A DNA stretch of 64,000 bases from Verrucomicrobiia bacterium (GTDB lineage Bacteria; Verrucomicrobiota; Verrucomicrobiia; Limisphaerales; JAEYXS01). The first letter of the stretch is position 1. Each line of letters opens with the position of its first letter. The notes beneath the pieces were generated by a model. The model searched no databases, was not told where the DNA came from, and saw only the letters and a list, made by a program, of their open reading frames with translations. The stretch is from positions 48,248 to 112,247 of the forward strand of contig DASWYF010000018.1 of assembly GCA_036405135.1 (NCBI GenBank), read 5' to 3'. Below, one piece after another: positions 26,001-35,482 of this stretch. A program made the position numbers and the translations under genes.

Positions 26001-27231
26001 CTTCCAGCTTCAAATTTTGCGTCTCTTCACTGTTCAAGGCGAACAACACCTGCACCAACGGCGAGTAGCTGGGGCTGCGTTCCGGCTGCAGTTCCTCCAC
26101 CAACTTATCGAACGGGTAATCCTGATGCGCAAATCCCTCCAGCGTGACATTACGCACGCGCGTCAACGCTTCCGTGAACGAAGGATTTCCCGTCAGCTCC
26201 GTCCGTAACACCAGTGTATTGACGAAGAAGCCGATGATCCCTTCCGTCTCAAATTGCGTACGCCCTGCGATCGGCGACCCCACCACCACATCCGTCTGCT
26301 GCGTGATGCGGCTAACCAGCACATTGAACGCTGTGAGAAACAGCATGAACTGCGTGACATTGTTCTGCTTGCCCAAAACACGCGCTTCCGCCGCCAAGTT
26401 CATCGGCAGCTTCCTCGTAACCCAGGAACCTTTGAACGTCTGCTGAGCCGGACGGACTTTCTCGGTCGGCAATTCCAATAAAGGCGGTGCAGCCTTCAAC
26501 TGCTTCTCCCAATACTTCCAGTGCCGCTCCATCACCTCACCACTCATCCCCTGCAACTGCCACAACGCATAGTCCACATACTGCAATGGCAATTCAGGCA
26601 CAGTCGGCTCACGAAGGGCTTTGACCGTTTCATAAACTGTCGCGAATTCCTTGAAGAAAACCGTCAACGACCATGAGTCCGAGATGATATGATGCATCGT
26701 CACCAGCATCACATGATCGCGCTCTCCCAACTGGAACAGCACCGTTCTCATCAAATACCCCACCGTCAGATCAAACGGTTTGGCTGCCTCCGTCAGCAAT
26801 GCCTGTTGCAGAGCCGATTCGCCTAATGATTCAAACGGCTTCGTGATATCGATGCTCTTGAGATCAGCCTTGGCTGGCTCTTGTACGATTTGCACTGGTG
26901 TTCCGTCCTCGCTCACGAAACGCGTCCGCAACGATTCGTGCCGTTGCACCATCCAATCGAGAGTCTTCTGCACCGCCACCACATCCAGCTCTCCCTGCAA
27001 CCGGATCGCCGAAGGCAGATTGTAGAGCGGACTTCCCGGCTCCAGATTGTCGAAGAACCAGAGCCGTTGTTGCGCAAAAGAAAGCGGCGCCTTGCCATGC
27101 TTGGCTGCTCGCGGGATGCGGGGAGTTGCTGTCGCCGGCTTGACTGCCCCCTTGAGGCGTTTTTCCAGCAACGCCCTTTTCTCAGCGCTCAACTGCGGCT
27201 TTCCCGTTACCGTGTCATTCTCCACGATCAT
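23089..27231 (-). CDS. NRPS termination module: C-A-PCP-TE
   Basis: A 1380-residue nonribosomal peptide synthetase. The condensation domain (about 45-480) has HHIISDSWS at 180-188, where the usual Gly after the catalytic Asp is Ser. The adenylation domain (about 505-1000) has FTSGSTGTPKG and YRTGDKVRW. Read by alignment to GrsA, its pocket is D-A-L-W-L-G-G-T-F-K, close to the published Val code DAFWIGGTFK, so valine or a similar aliphatic residue is predicted. The PCP has NFFEMGGHSLL with Ser1057. The thioesterase (about 1110-1375) has GGYCFGG with Cys1187 as nucleophile and His1357 in VAGAHESI; the position where Asp is usual seems to be Asn1214. No epimerase or methyltransferase is present. 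Its start overlaps the stop of the PKS-NRPS gene by 4 bases (ATGA), so it should act last and release the product. Confidence 0.95.
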   Translation of the reverse strand: MIVENDTVTGKPQLSAEKRALLEKRLKGAVKPATATPRIPRAAKHGKAPLSFAQQRLWFFDNLEPGSPLYNLPSAIRLQGELDVVAVQKTLDWMVQRHESLRTRFVSEDGTPVQIVQEPAKADLKSIDITKPFESLGESALQQALLTEAAKPFDLTVGYLMRTVLFQLGERDHVMLVTMHHIISDSWSLTVFFKEFATVYETVKALREPTVPELPLQYVDYALWQLQGMSGEVMERHWKYWEKQLKAAPPLLELPTEKVRPAQQTFKGSWVTRKLPMNLAAEARVLGKQNNVTQFMLFLTAFNVLVSRITQQTDVVVGSPIAGRTQFETEGIIGFFVNTLVLRTELTGNPSFTEALTRVRNVTLEGFAHQDYPFDKLVEELQPERSPSYSPLVQVLFALNSEETQNLKLEGLSVSALPMDTGTAKFDLIFTVQENAGQITLHAEYNVDIFTETAIARLLGNYETLLASAVARPETKLSDLEIISENERNRLLNEWAGQRTDYPADKSIKSLFEEVVERYGEKRALSFEKEQLTYRELNRRANVVADRLLKCGVKTGDLVVVSCERSLAMVVAVLGIIKVGAGYVSLDATMPEPRLKAMMKDVHPRVILTEEKSSSVLEQVVAAVASENGGNFCQTLILQKVLENSADVANPNVAIDAENIAYVSFTSGSTGTPKGVRVPHRGVVRLVKNTNYAPFGEDEVFLQFAPLAFDASTLEIWGPLLNGGELVVFPPHLPTMHEMAEFIRENKITTLWLTAGLFHQMVEHDPKAFQGLRRVLAGGDVLSPAHVAKAMECCEVINGYGPTENTTFTCCHKVTANFSRSQTIPIGKPIANTDVYVLDENQKLVPIGVTGELYTGGDGLALDYLNAPELTAEKFVQLAVGGGPVKRLYRTGDKVRWLESGVIEFQGRSDSQTKIRGFRVELGEIENALKKHSQIANSVVVTLPNARGDKDVGAYYTTGDGKDVTAEELRVFLRRTLPEYMIPAFFMRVEAFPLNANGKVDKKRLPAFKPIEDGNASKELLEPRDQLERKMVKVWEDVLGVHPVGVQDNFFEMGGHSLLAVKLVSQVEKTFGNRVPVAEVFLRPTVEQLTDHLRSLQPRDRVQHIAEIQGKGSKPPLFLVHGAGGGMFWGYTNISHSLGKDQPIIAFSSQGMIGQEEFKTIEEMAACYVAELRAYQPQGPYYLGGYCFGGNVAYEMARMLEEQGEKVALLALINCVPPNSSYDKVKINLRTGGKFLLNLGYWAGYFLQLDGRDQRNIMLWKAKGVVKRIKRLGKYFGQKPKIDVEEFVDLSTQPAERRELWKTHINALMSHHPRPINGHVTLFRTRGHSLWCSFDESYGWNDLAAGGTTIRYVAGAHESILAEPFVKATANEIRICLQKA

Positions 27232-30200
27232 GTGGCGCTCCTCGCGTTAACCGCCGCTTCCTCATCACTGAGAGCACTGATTTCCTCGATCACGATCCGC
27301 TCGATCTCCGCCGCCATGGCTTCAACCGTCGGCCTTTCAAAAAAGATTTGCATAGGAAGTTCTACTTCAAAGGCACTGCGCACCCGCGAGATCACCTGAG
27401 TGACCAGCAGGGAGTGACCACCCAACTCGAAAAAATCATCATGTACACCGATCTTCGACCGCCCCAACACCTCCGACCATATCTGAACGAGGGATTCTTC
27501 GGTCTCATTCCTCGGCGCCACATACGCCTGCTCGCTCGGAGCAGCAGTGACATCAGGTGCAGGCAATGATTTGCGGTCGATCTTGCCACTCGGTGTCAGC
27601 GGCAGTTTCTCTAGGAAGACGAACGCGCTGGGCACCATGAACTCCGGCAGTTTTGCATCCAGAAACTTCTTGAGCTCAGGCCATGTGACATCGGGATTGT
27701 TGCGGACCACATACCCGGCCAGGCGCTTGTCCCCCGTTTCACCTTGATACACCGTCACCGCCGATTCCGAGACTCCCGGATGTGTTGCCAATACTGCCTC
27801 GATCTCACCCAACTCCACCCGATACCCCCGGATTTTGATCTGGTTGTCCGCCCTTCCCAGAAACTCAACGTTCCCATCTGCCTTCCAGCGCGCCAGATCG
27901 CCTGTCTTGTAAAGGCGGTTCTCAGTTCCGGGAGCAAAGATATCCGGCACAAACTTCTGTTCCGTCTGCGCGGGATTGTTCAAGTATCCCTTCGCGAGAC
28001 ATTGGCCACCAATGTACAGCTCGCCCACCACATTTACCGGCACTGGCTGGCGGCATGCATCCAGCACATAGAGGCACGCATTTGCCACCGGCTTGCCGAT
28101 CGGCGGCAGCGCCGGCCATTCCTCCGGACGTCCATGCAATGTGTAAGCCGTGACCACATGACTTTCACTCGGTCCATATTGGTTGCACAGTGTCGCGTGT
28201 GTAGACCGCGAGAAGAAGTCGCGTATCTGCGGCGTCACTTGCAGTTGCTCACCCGCCGTATTGATCTCTTTGAGACACGGCAGATTGATCTCGTGTTCCA
28301 AAGCTGCCTCTGCGAGTTGTTGCAAAGCCACGAACGGGAGGAAGAGACGGTGAATCTGATGCTTCGCCAGAAACCGTGAAAGCGCCACGGGATCACGCCG
28401 CACTTCATTCTCGATCAACACCAGCGTCCCTCCCGAGCACCATGTGCAGAATATCTCCTGGAACGAGACATCAAAACTGAGCGAGGAATACTGCAGGGTC
28501 GAATCCCCCCGTCCCATCTTGGAATTGCGCCGTTGCCAGTCGATCAGATTGACCAAAGCCTGGTGTGGCATCGCCACACCTTTTGGCGTTCCGGTAGAAC
28601 CCGATGTGTAAATGACGTATGCCAGATTCTCAGGACCAGCGACAGGACGGATGACCGCTTCAAGCGATTCTTCCGCCGTGAACCGGTCAAGTTCAACGAC
28701 CTCAGCACCATGAGCAGGCAACAAACTCACCAGTGAACTCTGTGCAAGCAAAACCTTCACCTTAGCATTGCCCAGCATCGCTGCGATGCGCTCACGTGGA
28801 TAAGTGGGATCCAACGGCACATAAGCTCCACCGGCCTTCAGCACAGCGAGCACCGCTATCACCATCTCCAAAGAACGCTTGGCAAATATCCCCACCGGCA
28901 CATCGGGGCCTACACCTAAACCATTCAACGCAGTCGCCAGCCGACCACCCCGCTCGTTCAACTCATGATAAGTAAGGAAACAATCTCCCTGCACCACAGC
29001 GATGGCTTCAGGAGTCGCCACCACCTGCTGTCCAAAAAGCTCATGCACCGTCGGCACACTCAAAGGAGGAATCGCCGGATGATTCCATTGCACGAGAACT
29101 TTCTCTCTCTCCTCAGCGGCGAGAATCTCCAGTTCACACGCGAGTTGATACGGATTGGAAGCGATGCCTTCCAGTAGTGTCTGGAAATGTTCCAGCCAGC
29201 GTTGAATGGTGGCACCGGAAAAAAGCGCCGTGTTATAGCGGCAATCCAGTTCCAATGCACCGTTGACCTCGATGATGTTGAAGCCCAGATCGAAGTTCGT
29301 GAAGCTGTGACGGTTCGCCGCCAACCCGATCTCCAGATCACGGAAGGCAGGTGCCTGCGCCCAGTGTTCCACATTAAATGTCACTGAAGTCAGCGGCATG
29401 CGCCCCAAAGCACGGGCGACATTCAGTTTCTTGATCAAGGTCCCGAAGGTGCAATTCTGGTGCTCATAAGCCGTCACGAAAAGCTGATGCACCGCTGCCA
29501 GATAGTTATGAAACGTTTGGCGTAAACTCGCCTGAATACGCAATGGCAGGAAATTCACGCAATGCCCCACCACTGTACCGCCACGTTCTAATCCCCGGTC
29601 TGCCACCGGCACACCGATCACGATATCCTCCTGATTGCTCAGGCGTTGTAACAGGCAGGCGTATGCCGCAAGAAGGGTTTGATAAAGTGTGCAGCCATTC
29701 TTGGCGCTGAGTTTCCGCAACTCCTGCGTCAAAGATGCCGGCAAAGAACGGAATTCACGGGCACCTTGAAAAGTCCACTCATTCGGGCGCGGATAATCCA
29801 CGGGCAACTCCATCACGGGCAGGCCGTCAGCAAATTGTTGCACCCAGTAGCCTTCACTGGTTTGGGCTGACTCCGTGGATGTACGGGCTGTTTGCGAATG
29901 CACAAACTCGCTCAGTTGCATGGCTTCATCCAGTTCAGGCTCCCGCCCCATCACTGCCGCCGAATACAACTCACCCAATTCACCCAGCAACCGCCCGAAT
30001 GAATGTCCATCACAGATGATGTGATGAAGCGTCAGAACGAAGACATGATAGTCCTTCTCCAACCGTATCAACGATGCACGCACCAGCGGTCCCGCCACCA
30101 GATCGAAAGGTTTGCCAGCATCCGCCACCAGAAACGCATTAAGCTCTTCCTTGCGACGATCACCAGCCATCGCAATCAGATCGCGAAACTCGAAAGAAGA

Positions 30201-33200
30201 GTTCACATCCGCATGAATGACCTGGCCTTCACCTTCGGGCTCGATCGTGACTCGCAGGGCTTCGTGACGTTCCGTCATCCTCTCCCACGCCTGTTGCAAG
30301 CGGTCTGTCTGCAGCGTGCCACGCAGATGCAGCAGGCAGCTTTCATTGTAAGAGCAGGAAGCCACCGGGCTGATCCGTGATGCGAACCAAATCTCGCGTT
30401 GAGCCTCCGTCAAAGGTATCCGAACCGTCTCTGGCGTCTTCACTGTGGAGGAAACCACACTGCTATTAGCAGGCTCGCACTCTTCTGCCGACAGGTGTAA
30501 CTCCAGCTCCGACTCAACATGCGCGGCCAGTTTTTCGATCGTTGAAAACTTATCTAGCAATTGACCAAAAGCCACACGAACTCCCAAACGCCGCTCAATC
30601 GCCAGGCTGAATTGCGTCAGGAACAGTGAATCCAATCCCAGTTCGGTGAACGTCGCATGATCTTCAACATTTCCAGATGAAAAGCCTGACAATTCGCAGA
30701 GAATGCTGCGCACAGCCGACTTCACCGTGATCGGCTCTTCATCAGCCACCAGCTTCTGGTCATGGTATCCGGTGTTTTCTGCTGGAACGGTACTCTCTTC
30801 ATTCACCGTTTTCGCTGCCACCCGTGTTTCCAGTGTTTTCGCAGATGGCTCTGCGCAATAGCGTTTGTGTTCGAAAGGATAGGTTGGCAGCGAGATCAAC
30901 GAGCCATTTCCTTTCCCGTGCAATGCTTTCCATTCAACCGCCACGCCAGCAAGCCAAAGCTGTCCTACCGTCCGCATCACCGCTTCTATATCTGAGCCCT
31001 CTCCCACCGCATGCGGCAGGCCGCTGATTATTGTGACCGTATTGTGAATCTCCGGCTGCATCTTGGCCAGATTGCCCAACACCTTTCCGGGACCGGTCTC
31101 CAGCAAAACTTGATGCGGCACCTGCATCAACTCATGCACGCCTTTGCCGAATAAAACCGTCTGCCGCGTATGCTTGGCCCAATACTGCGGATCAGCGGCC
31201 TCATCAGCCGTGATCCAATCGCCCGTGACGTTGGAGATAAAGGGAATCTCAGGAGCATTGCGGGTGACACCGGAAATCACTTTGACCAATGATTCCAGCA
31301 TCGGCTCCGTCATCGCCGAATGGAACGCATGTGAAACCTGCAATAACGTGCAAGCCATCTGTTGCGCCTCCAACCGCTTCTTCACTTCTTCGATATGCGC
31401 TGATGGACCGGAAAGCACACAGAGGGAGGGAGAATTGACCGATGCCAAGCAGACATCCTCGCTCAAGCATGAGCTGACACTCGAAGCTGAATTGCGCACC
31501 GCCAGCATCTTGCCCGGCTCCAGCAACTGCATCATCTGCCCCCTCTTTGCCACGATCATCAATGCATCCGGCAGGCTGAACACACCAGACAAGCAGGCTG
31601 CCACATACTCTCCCAAGCTATGACCGATAAATGCACTTGGGCGGATGCCCCAACTCATCCACAACTGCGCCAAGGCATACTCCACAGTGAACAGGGCCGG
31701 TTGTGCGAATTCGGTCTGTGTAAGTTTCAATTGCGCAGCTTCAATATCAGTTCCTTTGGGAAACAGGATATCGCGCAGATCACAATCGAGATGGGGCTTC
31801 AACAAACTGGCGCAGGTATCAACTGCCTGGCGGAACACCGGCTCGCCATCATAAAGCCCCTTGGTCATGTTCACTTGCTGAGTGCCCTGCCCCGGGAACA
31901 TGAACGTGACAGCCGGATTGTCACGTTTCACTGCACGATTAAAGACATTCTTATTCTCGCTCAGTGCTTGGATGGCTGCGGTGCGATCACTGCTGACACA
32001 GACACGGCGGCAGGCAAAGTCATGTCTTCCCGTTTGCAACGTATAGGCTACATCAGCGAGCTCACACTCATTATGCTCCTTCAGATACTTCACCAGATTG
32101 GCAGTAGCGACATCGAGGGCTGTCGGTGTCTTGGCCGAGATCGTCAGCACTTGAGCCGGACGCACTGGAACGTTCGGAATTTTTGGCGCTATCTCTTCCA
32201 AAACTAGATGCGTGTTCGTCCCTCCCATGCCGAACGAGCTGATGCCTGCCCGCCGGGGAAATTCACCTTCAGGCCATTCCCGCAAAGTGTTGTTCACGTA
32301 AAATGGCGAATGGGCAAAATTGATCTTCGGATTCGGCTCGCCGAAATGCAGGCTGGGCGGGATGCGCTTATGATAGAGTGACAATGCCGCCTTGATCAGT
32401 CCCGGCATGCCTGCCGCTGTATCAAGGTGACCGATATTCGTTTTCACCGAGCCAAGCGCGCAGAATCCGGTCTTCTCCGTTGTGGCGCGAAAGGCTTTGG
32501 TCAGACCTTCGATCTCAATGGGATCGCCTACCGGTGTTCCAGTGCCGTGTGCTTCGACATAGCCGATGGTATCCGCCGAAAATCCAGCCATCGCCAGGGC
32601 GGTCGCGATCACTTCCGCCTGTCCATCTATGCTCGGAGCCGTGAAACCCATCTTGGAGGAGCCATCGTTATTCAGTGCAAACCCTTTGATGACTGCATAG
32701 ATCCGGTCACCATCTGCCAACGCTTCATCCAGGCGCTTCAAGACCACGATTCCCACACCTTCACCCGGGACTGTGCCTGACGCAGAAGCATCGAAAGCGC
32801 GGCAATGTCCATCAGCAGAAGCGACACCACCAGCCTGATGGAAATAACCCTGACGTTGCGGAAATGAAACGGATACGGCGCCAGCAATGGCCACATCACA
32901 ATCGTAATTCAGCAAATTCTGACAGGCCACGCAGACGGCGCTTAACGATGTGGAGCAAGCAGTCTGCACCGTCATGCTCGGGCCTTTCAGGTTCAACTTG
33001 TATGAGACACGTGTGGGCAGGTAGTCCTTATCATTGCCTAAGATCAGTTGATAATTCCCCGCCTGTGCCATCAATGCCGGAGAAGTTGCCAGATTGTAAG
33101 CCAGATACGTGTTCATGCTCATACCGGCGAACACGCCGATGGAGCCATTGAATTTTTCCGGAATGCAGCCAGCGTTTTCCAATGCTTCCCACGCGCACTC

Positions 33201-33482
33201 TAGAAACTGACGTTGTTGGGGATCAGTGATGGTCGCTTCCTGCGGCGTCATGCCGAAGAAACCAGGATCGAAATGGTCCGCCTCGTCCAGTATACCGCGT
33301 GCCCGCACATAATTCGGCGCGTCTTGCGGCTGTTGGAATGCTTCTTCGATTCCGTTGAAGAAAGCGATGGATTCTACTCCCCCGCAGAGATTGCGCCAAA
33401 ATTCATCGATATTGCGCGCCCCCGGAAAGCGTCCCGCCATGCCGATGATCGCTATGCCGTGTGTATTTTCCTCAGTGCTCAT
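27228..33482 (-). CDS. Hybrid PKS-NRPS: KS-AT-ACP-C-A-PCP
   Basis: A 2084-residue hybrid megasynthase. KS (about 8-435) has its active-site triad: Cys176 in TACSTS, His312 in EAHGTGT and His352 in KTNIGH. AT (about 525-830) has Ser622 in GHSLGEYV and HAFH at 718-721, the malonyl-CoA signature. The ACP Ser952 is in LGLDSL. Nothing between AT and ACP resembles KR, DH or ER, so the beta-keto group should stay. C (about 1020-1450) has HHIICDG at 1153-1159. A (about 1470-1970) has YTSGSTGTPKG. Its pocket reads about D-V-Q-F-N-A-Q-V-V-K, nearest to the proline code DVQLIAHVVK but with three mismatches. The PCP Ser2024 is in ELGGHSLL. It overlaps the loading-module gene by 4 bases upstream and the terminal NRPS by 4 bases downstream. 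Confidence 0.95.
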   Translation of the reverse strand: MSTEENTHGIAIIGMAGRFPGARNIDEFWRNLCGGVESIAFFNGIEEAFQQPQDAPNYVRARGILDEADHFDPGFFGMTPQEATITDPQQRQFLECAWEALENAGCIPEKFNGSIGVFAGMSMNTYLAYNLATSPALMAQAGNYQLILGNDKDYLPTRVSYKLNLKGPSMTVQTACSTSLSAVCVACQNLLNYDCDVAIAGAVSVSFPQRQGYFHQAGGVASADGHCRAFDASASGTVPGEGVGIVVLKRLDEALADGDRIYAVIKGFALNNDGSSKMGFTAPSIDGQAEVIATALAMAGFSADTIGYVEAHGTGTPVGDPIEIEGLTKAFRATTEKTGFCALGSVKTNIGHLDTAAGMPGLIKAALSLYHKRIPPSLHFGEPNPKINFAHSPFYVNNTLREWPEGEFPRRAGISSFGMGGTNTHLVLEEIAPKIPNVPVRPAQVLTISAKTPTALDVATANLVKYLKEHNECELADVAYTLQTGRHDFACRRVCVSSDRTAAIQALSENKNVFNRAVKRDNPAVTFMFPGQGTQQVNMTKGLYDGEPVFRQAVDTCASLLKPHLDCDLRDILFPKGTDIEAAQLKLTQTEFAQPALFTVEYALAQLWMSWGIRPSAFIGHSLGEYVAACLSGVFSLPDALMIVAKRGQMMQLLEPGKMLAVRNSASSVSSCLSEDVCLASVNSPSLCVLSGPSAHIEEVKKRLEAQQMACTLLQVSHAFHSAMTEPMLESLVKVISGVTRNAPEIPFISNVTGDWITADEAADPQYWAKHTRQTVLFGKGVHELMQVPHQVLLETGPGKVLGNLAKMQPEIHNTVTIISGLPHAVGEGSDIEAVMRTVGQLWLAGVAVEWKALHGKGNGSLISLPTYPFEHKRYCAEPSAKTLETRVAAKTVNEESTVPAENTGYHDQKLVADEEPITVKSAVRSILCELSGFSSGNVEDHATFTELGLDSLFLTQFSLAIERRLGVRVAFGQLLDKFSTIEKLAAHVESELELHLSAEECEPANSSVVSSTVKTPETVRIPLTEAQREIWFASRISPVASCSYNESCLLHLRGTLQTDRLQQAWERMTERHEALRVTIEPEGEGQVIHADVNSSFEFRDLIAMAGDRRKEELNAFLVADAGKPFDLVAGPLVRASLIRLEKDYHVFVLTLHHIICDGHSFGRLLGELGELYSAAVMGREPELDEAMQLSEFVHSQTARTSTESAQTSEGYWVQQFADGLPVMELPVDYPRPNEWTFQGAREFRSLPASLTQELRKLSAKNGCTLYQTLLAAYACLLQRLSNQEDIVIGVPVADRGLERGGTVVGHCVNFLPLRIQASLRQTFHNYLAAVHQLFVTAYEHQNCTFGTLIKKLNVARALGRMPLTSVTFNVEHWAQAPAFRDLEIGLAANRHSFTNFDLGFNIIEVNGALELDCRYNTALFSGATIQRWLEHFQTLLEGIASNPYQLACELEILAAEEREKVLVQWNHPAIPPLSVPTVHELFGQQVVATPEAIAVVQGDCFLTYHELNERGGRLATALNGLGVGPDVPVGIFAKRSLEMVIAVLAVLKAGGAYVPLDPTYPRERIAAMLGNAKVKVLLAQSSLVSLLPAHGAEVVELDRFTAEESLEAVIRPVAGPENLAYVIYTSGSTGTPKGVAMPHQALVNLIDWQRRNSKMGRGDSTLQYSSLSFDVSFQEIFCTWCSGGTLVLIENEVRRDPVALSRFLAKHQIHRLFLPFVALQQLAEAALEHEINLPCLKEINTAGEQLQVTPQIRDFFSRSTHATLCNQYGPSESHVVTAYTLHGRPEEWPALPPIGKPVANACLYVLDACRQPVPVNVVGELYIGGQCLAKGYLNNPAQTEQKFVPDIFAPGTENRLYKTGDLARWKADGNVEFLGRADNQIKIRGYRVELGEIEAVLATHPGVSESAVTVYQGETGDKRLAGYVVRNNPDVTWPELKKFLDAKLPEFMVPSAFVFLEKLPLTPSGKIDRKSLPAPDVTAAPSEQAYVAPRNETEESLVQIWSEVLGRSKIGVHDDFFELGGHSLLVTQVISRVRSAFEVELPMQIFFERPTVEAMAAEIERIVIEEISALSDEEAAVNARSAT

Positions 33483-35482
33483 ACAGTCACCTCATCCCGT
33501 TGCCGGGCTTGAAGACCTCTCTGTTTCATTTTTCCTCGTTGAAGCACTGCATTCATGGTTTGGCCCTTACTGCCGCCTAGGTGAGCTGCAAGTGAAGATG
33601 GGGTCGTGTATTGGAATAATTTCGCCAAAGGCATGTCCGCGCCCAATTGCTCCTTCAACTTTGCCTGCATCTGCACCACGAGCAGGGAATGACCGCCCAG
33701 ATCGAAGAAGTTGTCGTGCAAACCGATCTCTGATGCGCTTACACCCAGCAACTCCGCCCAGATGGTGATGATGCGATTCTCCATCGCTGAACCGGAAGCA
33801 AGCGAAGCGGGCTTTGAAATCACAGTCGCTTTCTCCGGCTTGGGCAATGCCTTCCGGTCGATCTTGCCATTGGGAGTCAGCGGAAGTTTATCCAAGAACA
33901 AGTAAACCGAAGGAATCATCGCCTCGCTCAAAATCTCTTTCAGCGCGCGCTTCAGGTCAACGATCGTAGGGGCTGCATCCATCGACTTCACCAGATACGC
34001 CACCAGTTGCGGCTCCTTCCCATCATCAGCCCGGGCGATCACCACTGCTTCAGCAATGCCCTGAGTGCGTTGCAATACAGTCTCGATCTCGCCCAACTCG
34101 ATGCGTTGCCCACGGATCTTCACTTGATTGTCCACGCGGCCGAGGCATTGCAACGTACCGTTCTCCAGCCAGCGGGCCAAATCACCGGTGCGATAGATAC
34201 GCCTGCTGTCGCCCGCAAGAAACGGGTGCGGAAGAAATCTCTCGGCCGTCAATGCTTCACGGTTCAGATAGCCACGCGCCACACCTTCACCGCCGATGTA
34301 AAGTTCGCCCACTTCACCGATGGGCAGCGGTTGGAGCGTTTCGGACAGTACATAGACCTCCGTATTGGCAATGGGATGGCCGATGGAAACCTGCGTATCA
34401 CCGCGCTGGATATGCTGGACCGTAGACCAGACCGTGGTCTCTGTGGGCCCATACATGTTAAAGACACCGTTAGGGCTGGTCTCGCAAAGTTGCCCGACCA
34501 ACGAAACCGGCAATGCTTCTCCGCCCAGCAAAAGTCGTTTCAAACGACGGATCGCGGCTTCCGCACTGGAGTCACCCAACAATCCTTTCAACAAAGACGG
34601 GGTGCACTGAAAATGGGTAACTTCGTGCCGGATGATCTGTTCGGGCACCGTCATGCCACTCGCTGCAGCCAGTGTGCTGGTGCCACCGGGTTGGATCACC
34701 ACCTTAAACCCACGTGCCAGAGTCCAGAAGAGTTCCAGCACTGAGATGTCGAACGAAATGCTCGTCACCGCCAACCATGTTCCGGGTTCAGCGCCCAGTT
34801 CGCGGTCCATGGCCACAAAGAAATTGCTGACATTACGATGCGTCAGCATGACGCCTTTCGGCTGACCGGTGGAGCCAGAGGTGTAGATCACGTAGGCGAG
34901 GTTGCCGGATGAAACGGAAGTAACCGGCGCATACGCCAAAGACTCATTTGCCTCCTCCAAACGGATCACTTGAACACCAGCGGGATTTGCCTCGAAATTC
35001 TCTGCGCCATACTTCAGCAAAACCTTGGCACCGGAATCCTGCAGCATGTAAGTCAGGCGTTCTTGCGGGTATGTGGGGTCTAAGGGGACGTAAGCAGCGC
35101 CGCTTTTCCAGATGGCCAGCAGACCGATCATCATCTCCAGAGAGCGTTCCGCCAAGATTGCGATCCGATCATCCGGCCGTGCGCCTAGGTTTTGCAACCT
35201 CACGGCCAGCGCATTGGCGCGCTGGTGCAGTTCCATATAGGTCAGAGTTTTATCTCCGTAGATGACTGCCGTGGCATCGGGAGTTTTGCGGCATTGCTCT
35301 TCGAGGAGCTGATGCGCGCACTTGTCCGCAGGAAAAGGCATCTCCGTGGCATTCCAATCAAAAAGCACTTTTTGGCACTCATCATCGGAAAGCTGTGGTT
35401 GGATGATTTCTATCCCATCCCGCAGCGGGCATGCCCCCTGCTCTGTCCCCGCATCTGCCATTGGCAACACTGAATCCTTCAT
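33479..35482 (-). CDS. NRPS loading module A-PCP, predicted glycine
   Basis: A 667-residue protein with an adenylation domain (about 50-560; YTSGSTGQPKG, YRTGDLARW) and one PCP (DNFFDLGGHSLLVVQ, about 575-640). It has no condensation domain; only a short C-domain-like tail (VLFDWNATEMPFP) precedes A, so it acts as a loading module. The pocket residues read D-I-L-Q-L-G-M-V-W-K, almost the published glycine code DILQLGLIWK, so glycine is the predicted starter. Its carrier must hand over to the KS of the next protein. A basic C-terminal tail (LQRGKMKQRGLQARQRDE) could be a docking element. First gene of the operon, with ATG 35482 preceded by an AAGG. The 250-base gap upstream is shared with the divergent glycosyltransferase gene. 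Confidence 0.95.
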   Translation of the reverse strand: MKDSVLPMADAGTEQGACPLRDGIEIIQPQLSDDECQKVLFDWNATEMPFPADKCAHQLLEEQCRKTPDATAVIYGDKTLTYMELHQRANALAVRLQNLGARPDDRIAILAERSLEMMIGLLAIWKSGAAYVPLDPTYPQERLTYMLQDSGAKVLLKYGAENFEANPAGVQVIRLEEANESLAYAPVTSVSSGNLAYVIYTSGSTGQPKGVMLTHRNVSNFFVAMDRELGAEPGTWLAVTSISFDISVLELFWTLARGFKVVIQPGGTSTLAAASGMTVPEQIIRHEVTHFQCTPSLLKGLLGDSSAEAAIRRLKRLLLGGEALPVSLVGQLCETSPNGVFNMYGPTETTVWSTVQHIQRGDTQVSIGHPIANTEVYVLSETLQPLPIGEVGELYIGGEGVARGYLNREALTAERFLPHPFLAGDSRRIYRTGDLARWLENGTLQCLGRVDNQVKIRGQRIELGEIETVLQRTQGIAEAVVIARADDGKEPQLVAYLVKSMDAAPTIVDLKRALKEILSEAMIPSVYLFLDKLPLTPNGKIDRKALPKPEKATVISKPASLASGSAMENRIITIWAELLGVSASEIGLHDNFFDLGGHSLLVVQMQAKLKEQLGADMPLAKLFQYTTPSSLAAHLGGSKGQTMNAVLQRGKMKQRGLQARQRDEVTV

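Noticed and set aside
24000..27231. Possible epimerisation or methylation domain in the last NRPS
   Set aside because: The interval between A and TE holds one PCP only; no E or MT motif.
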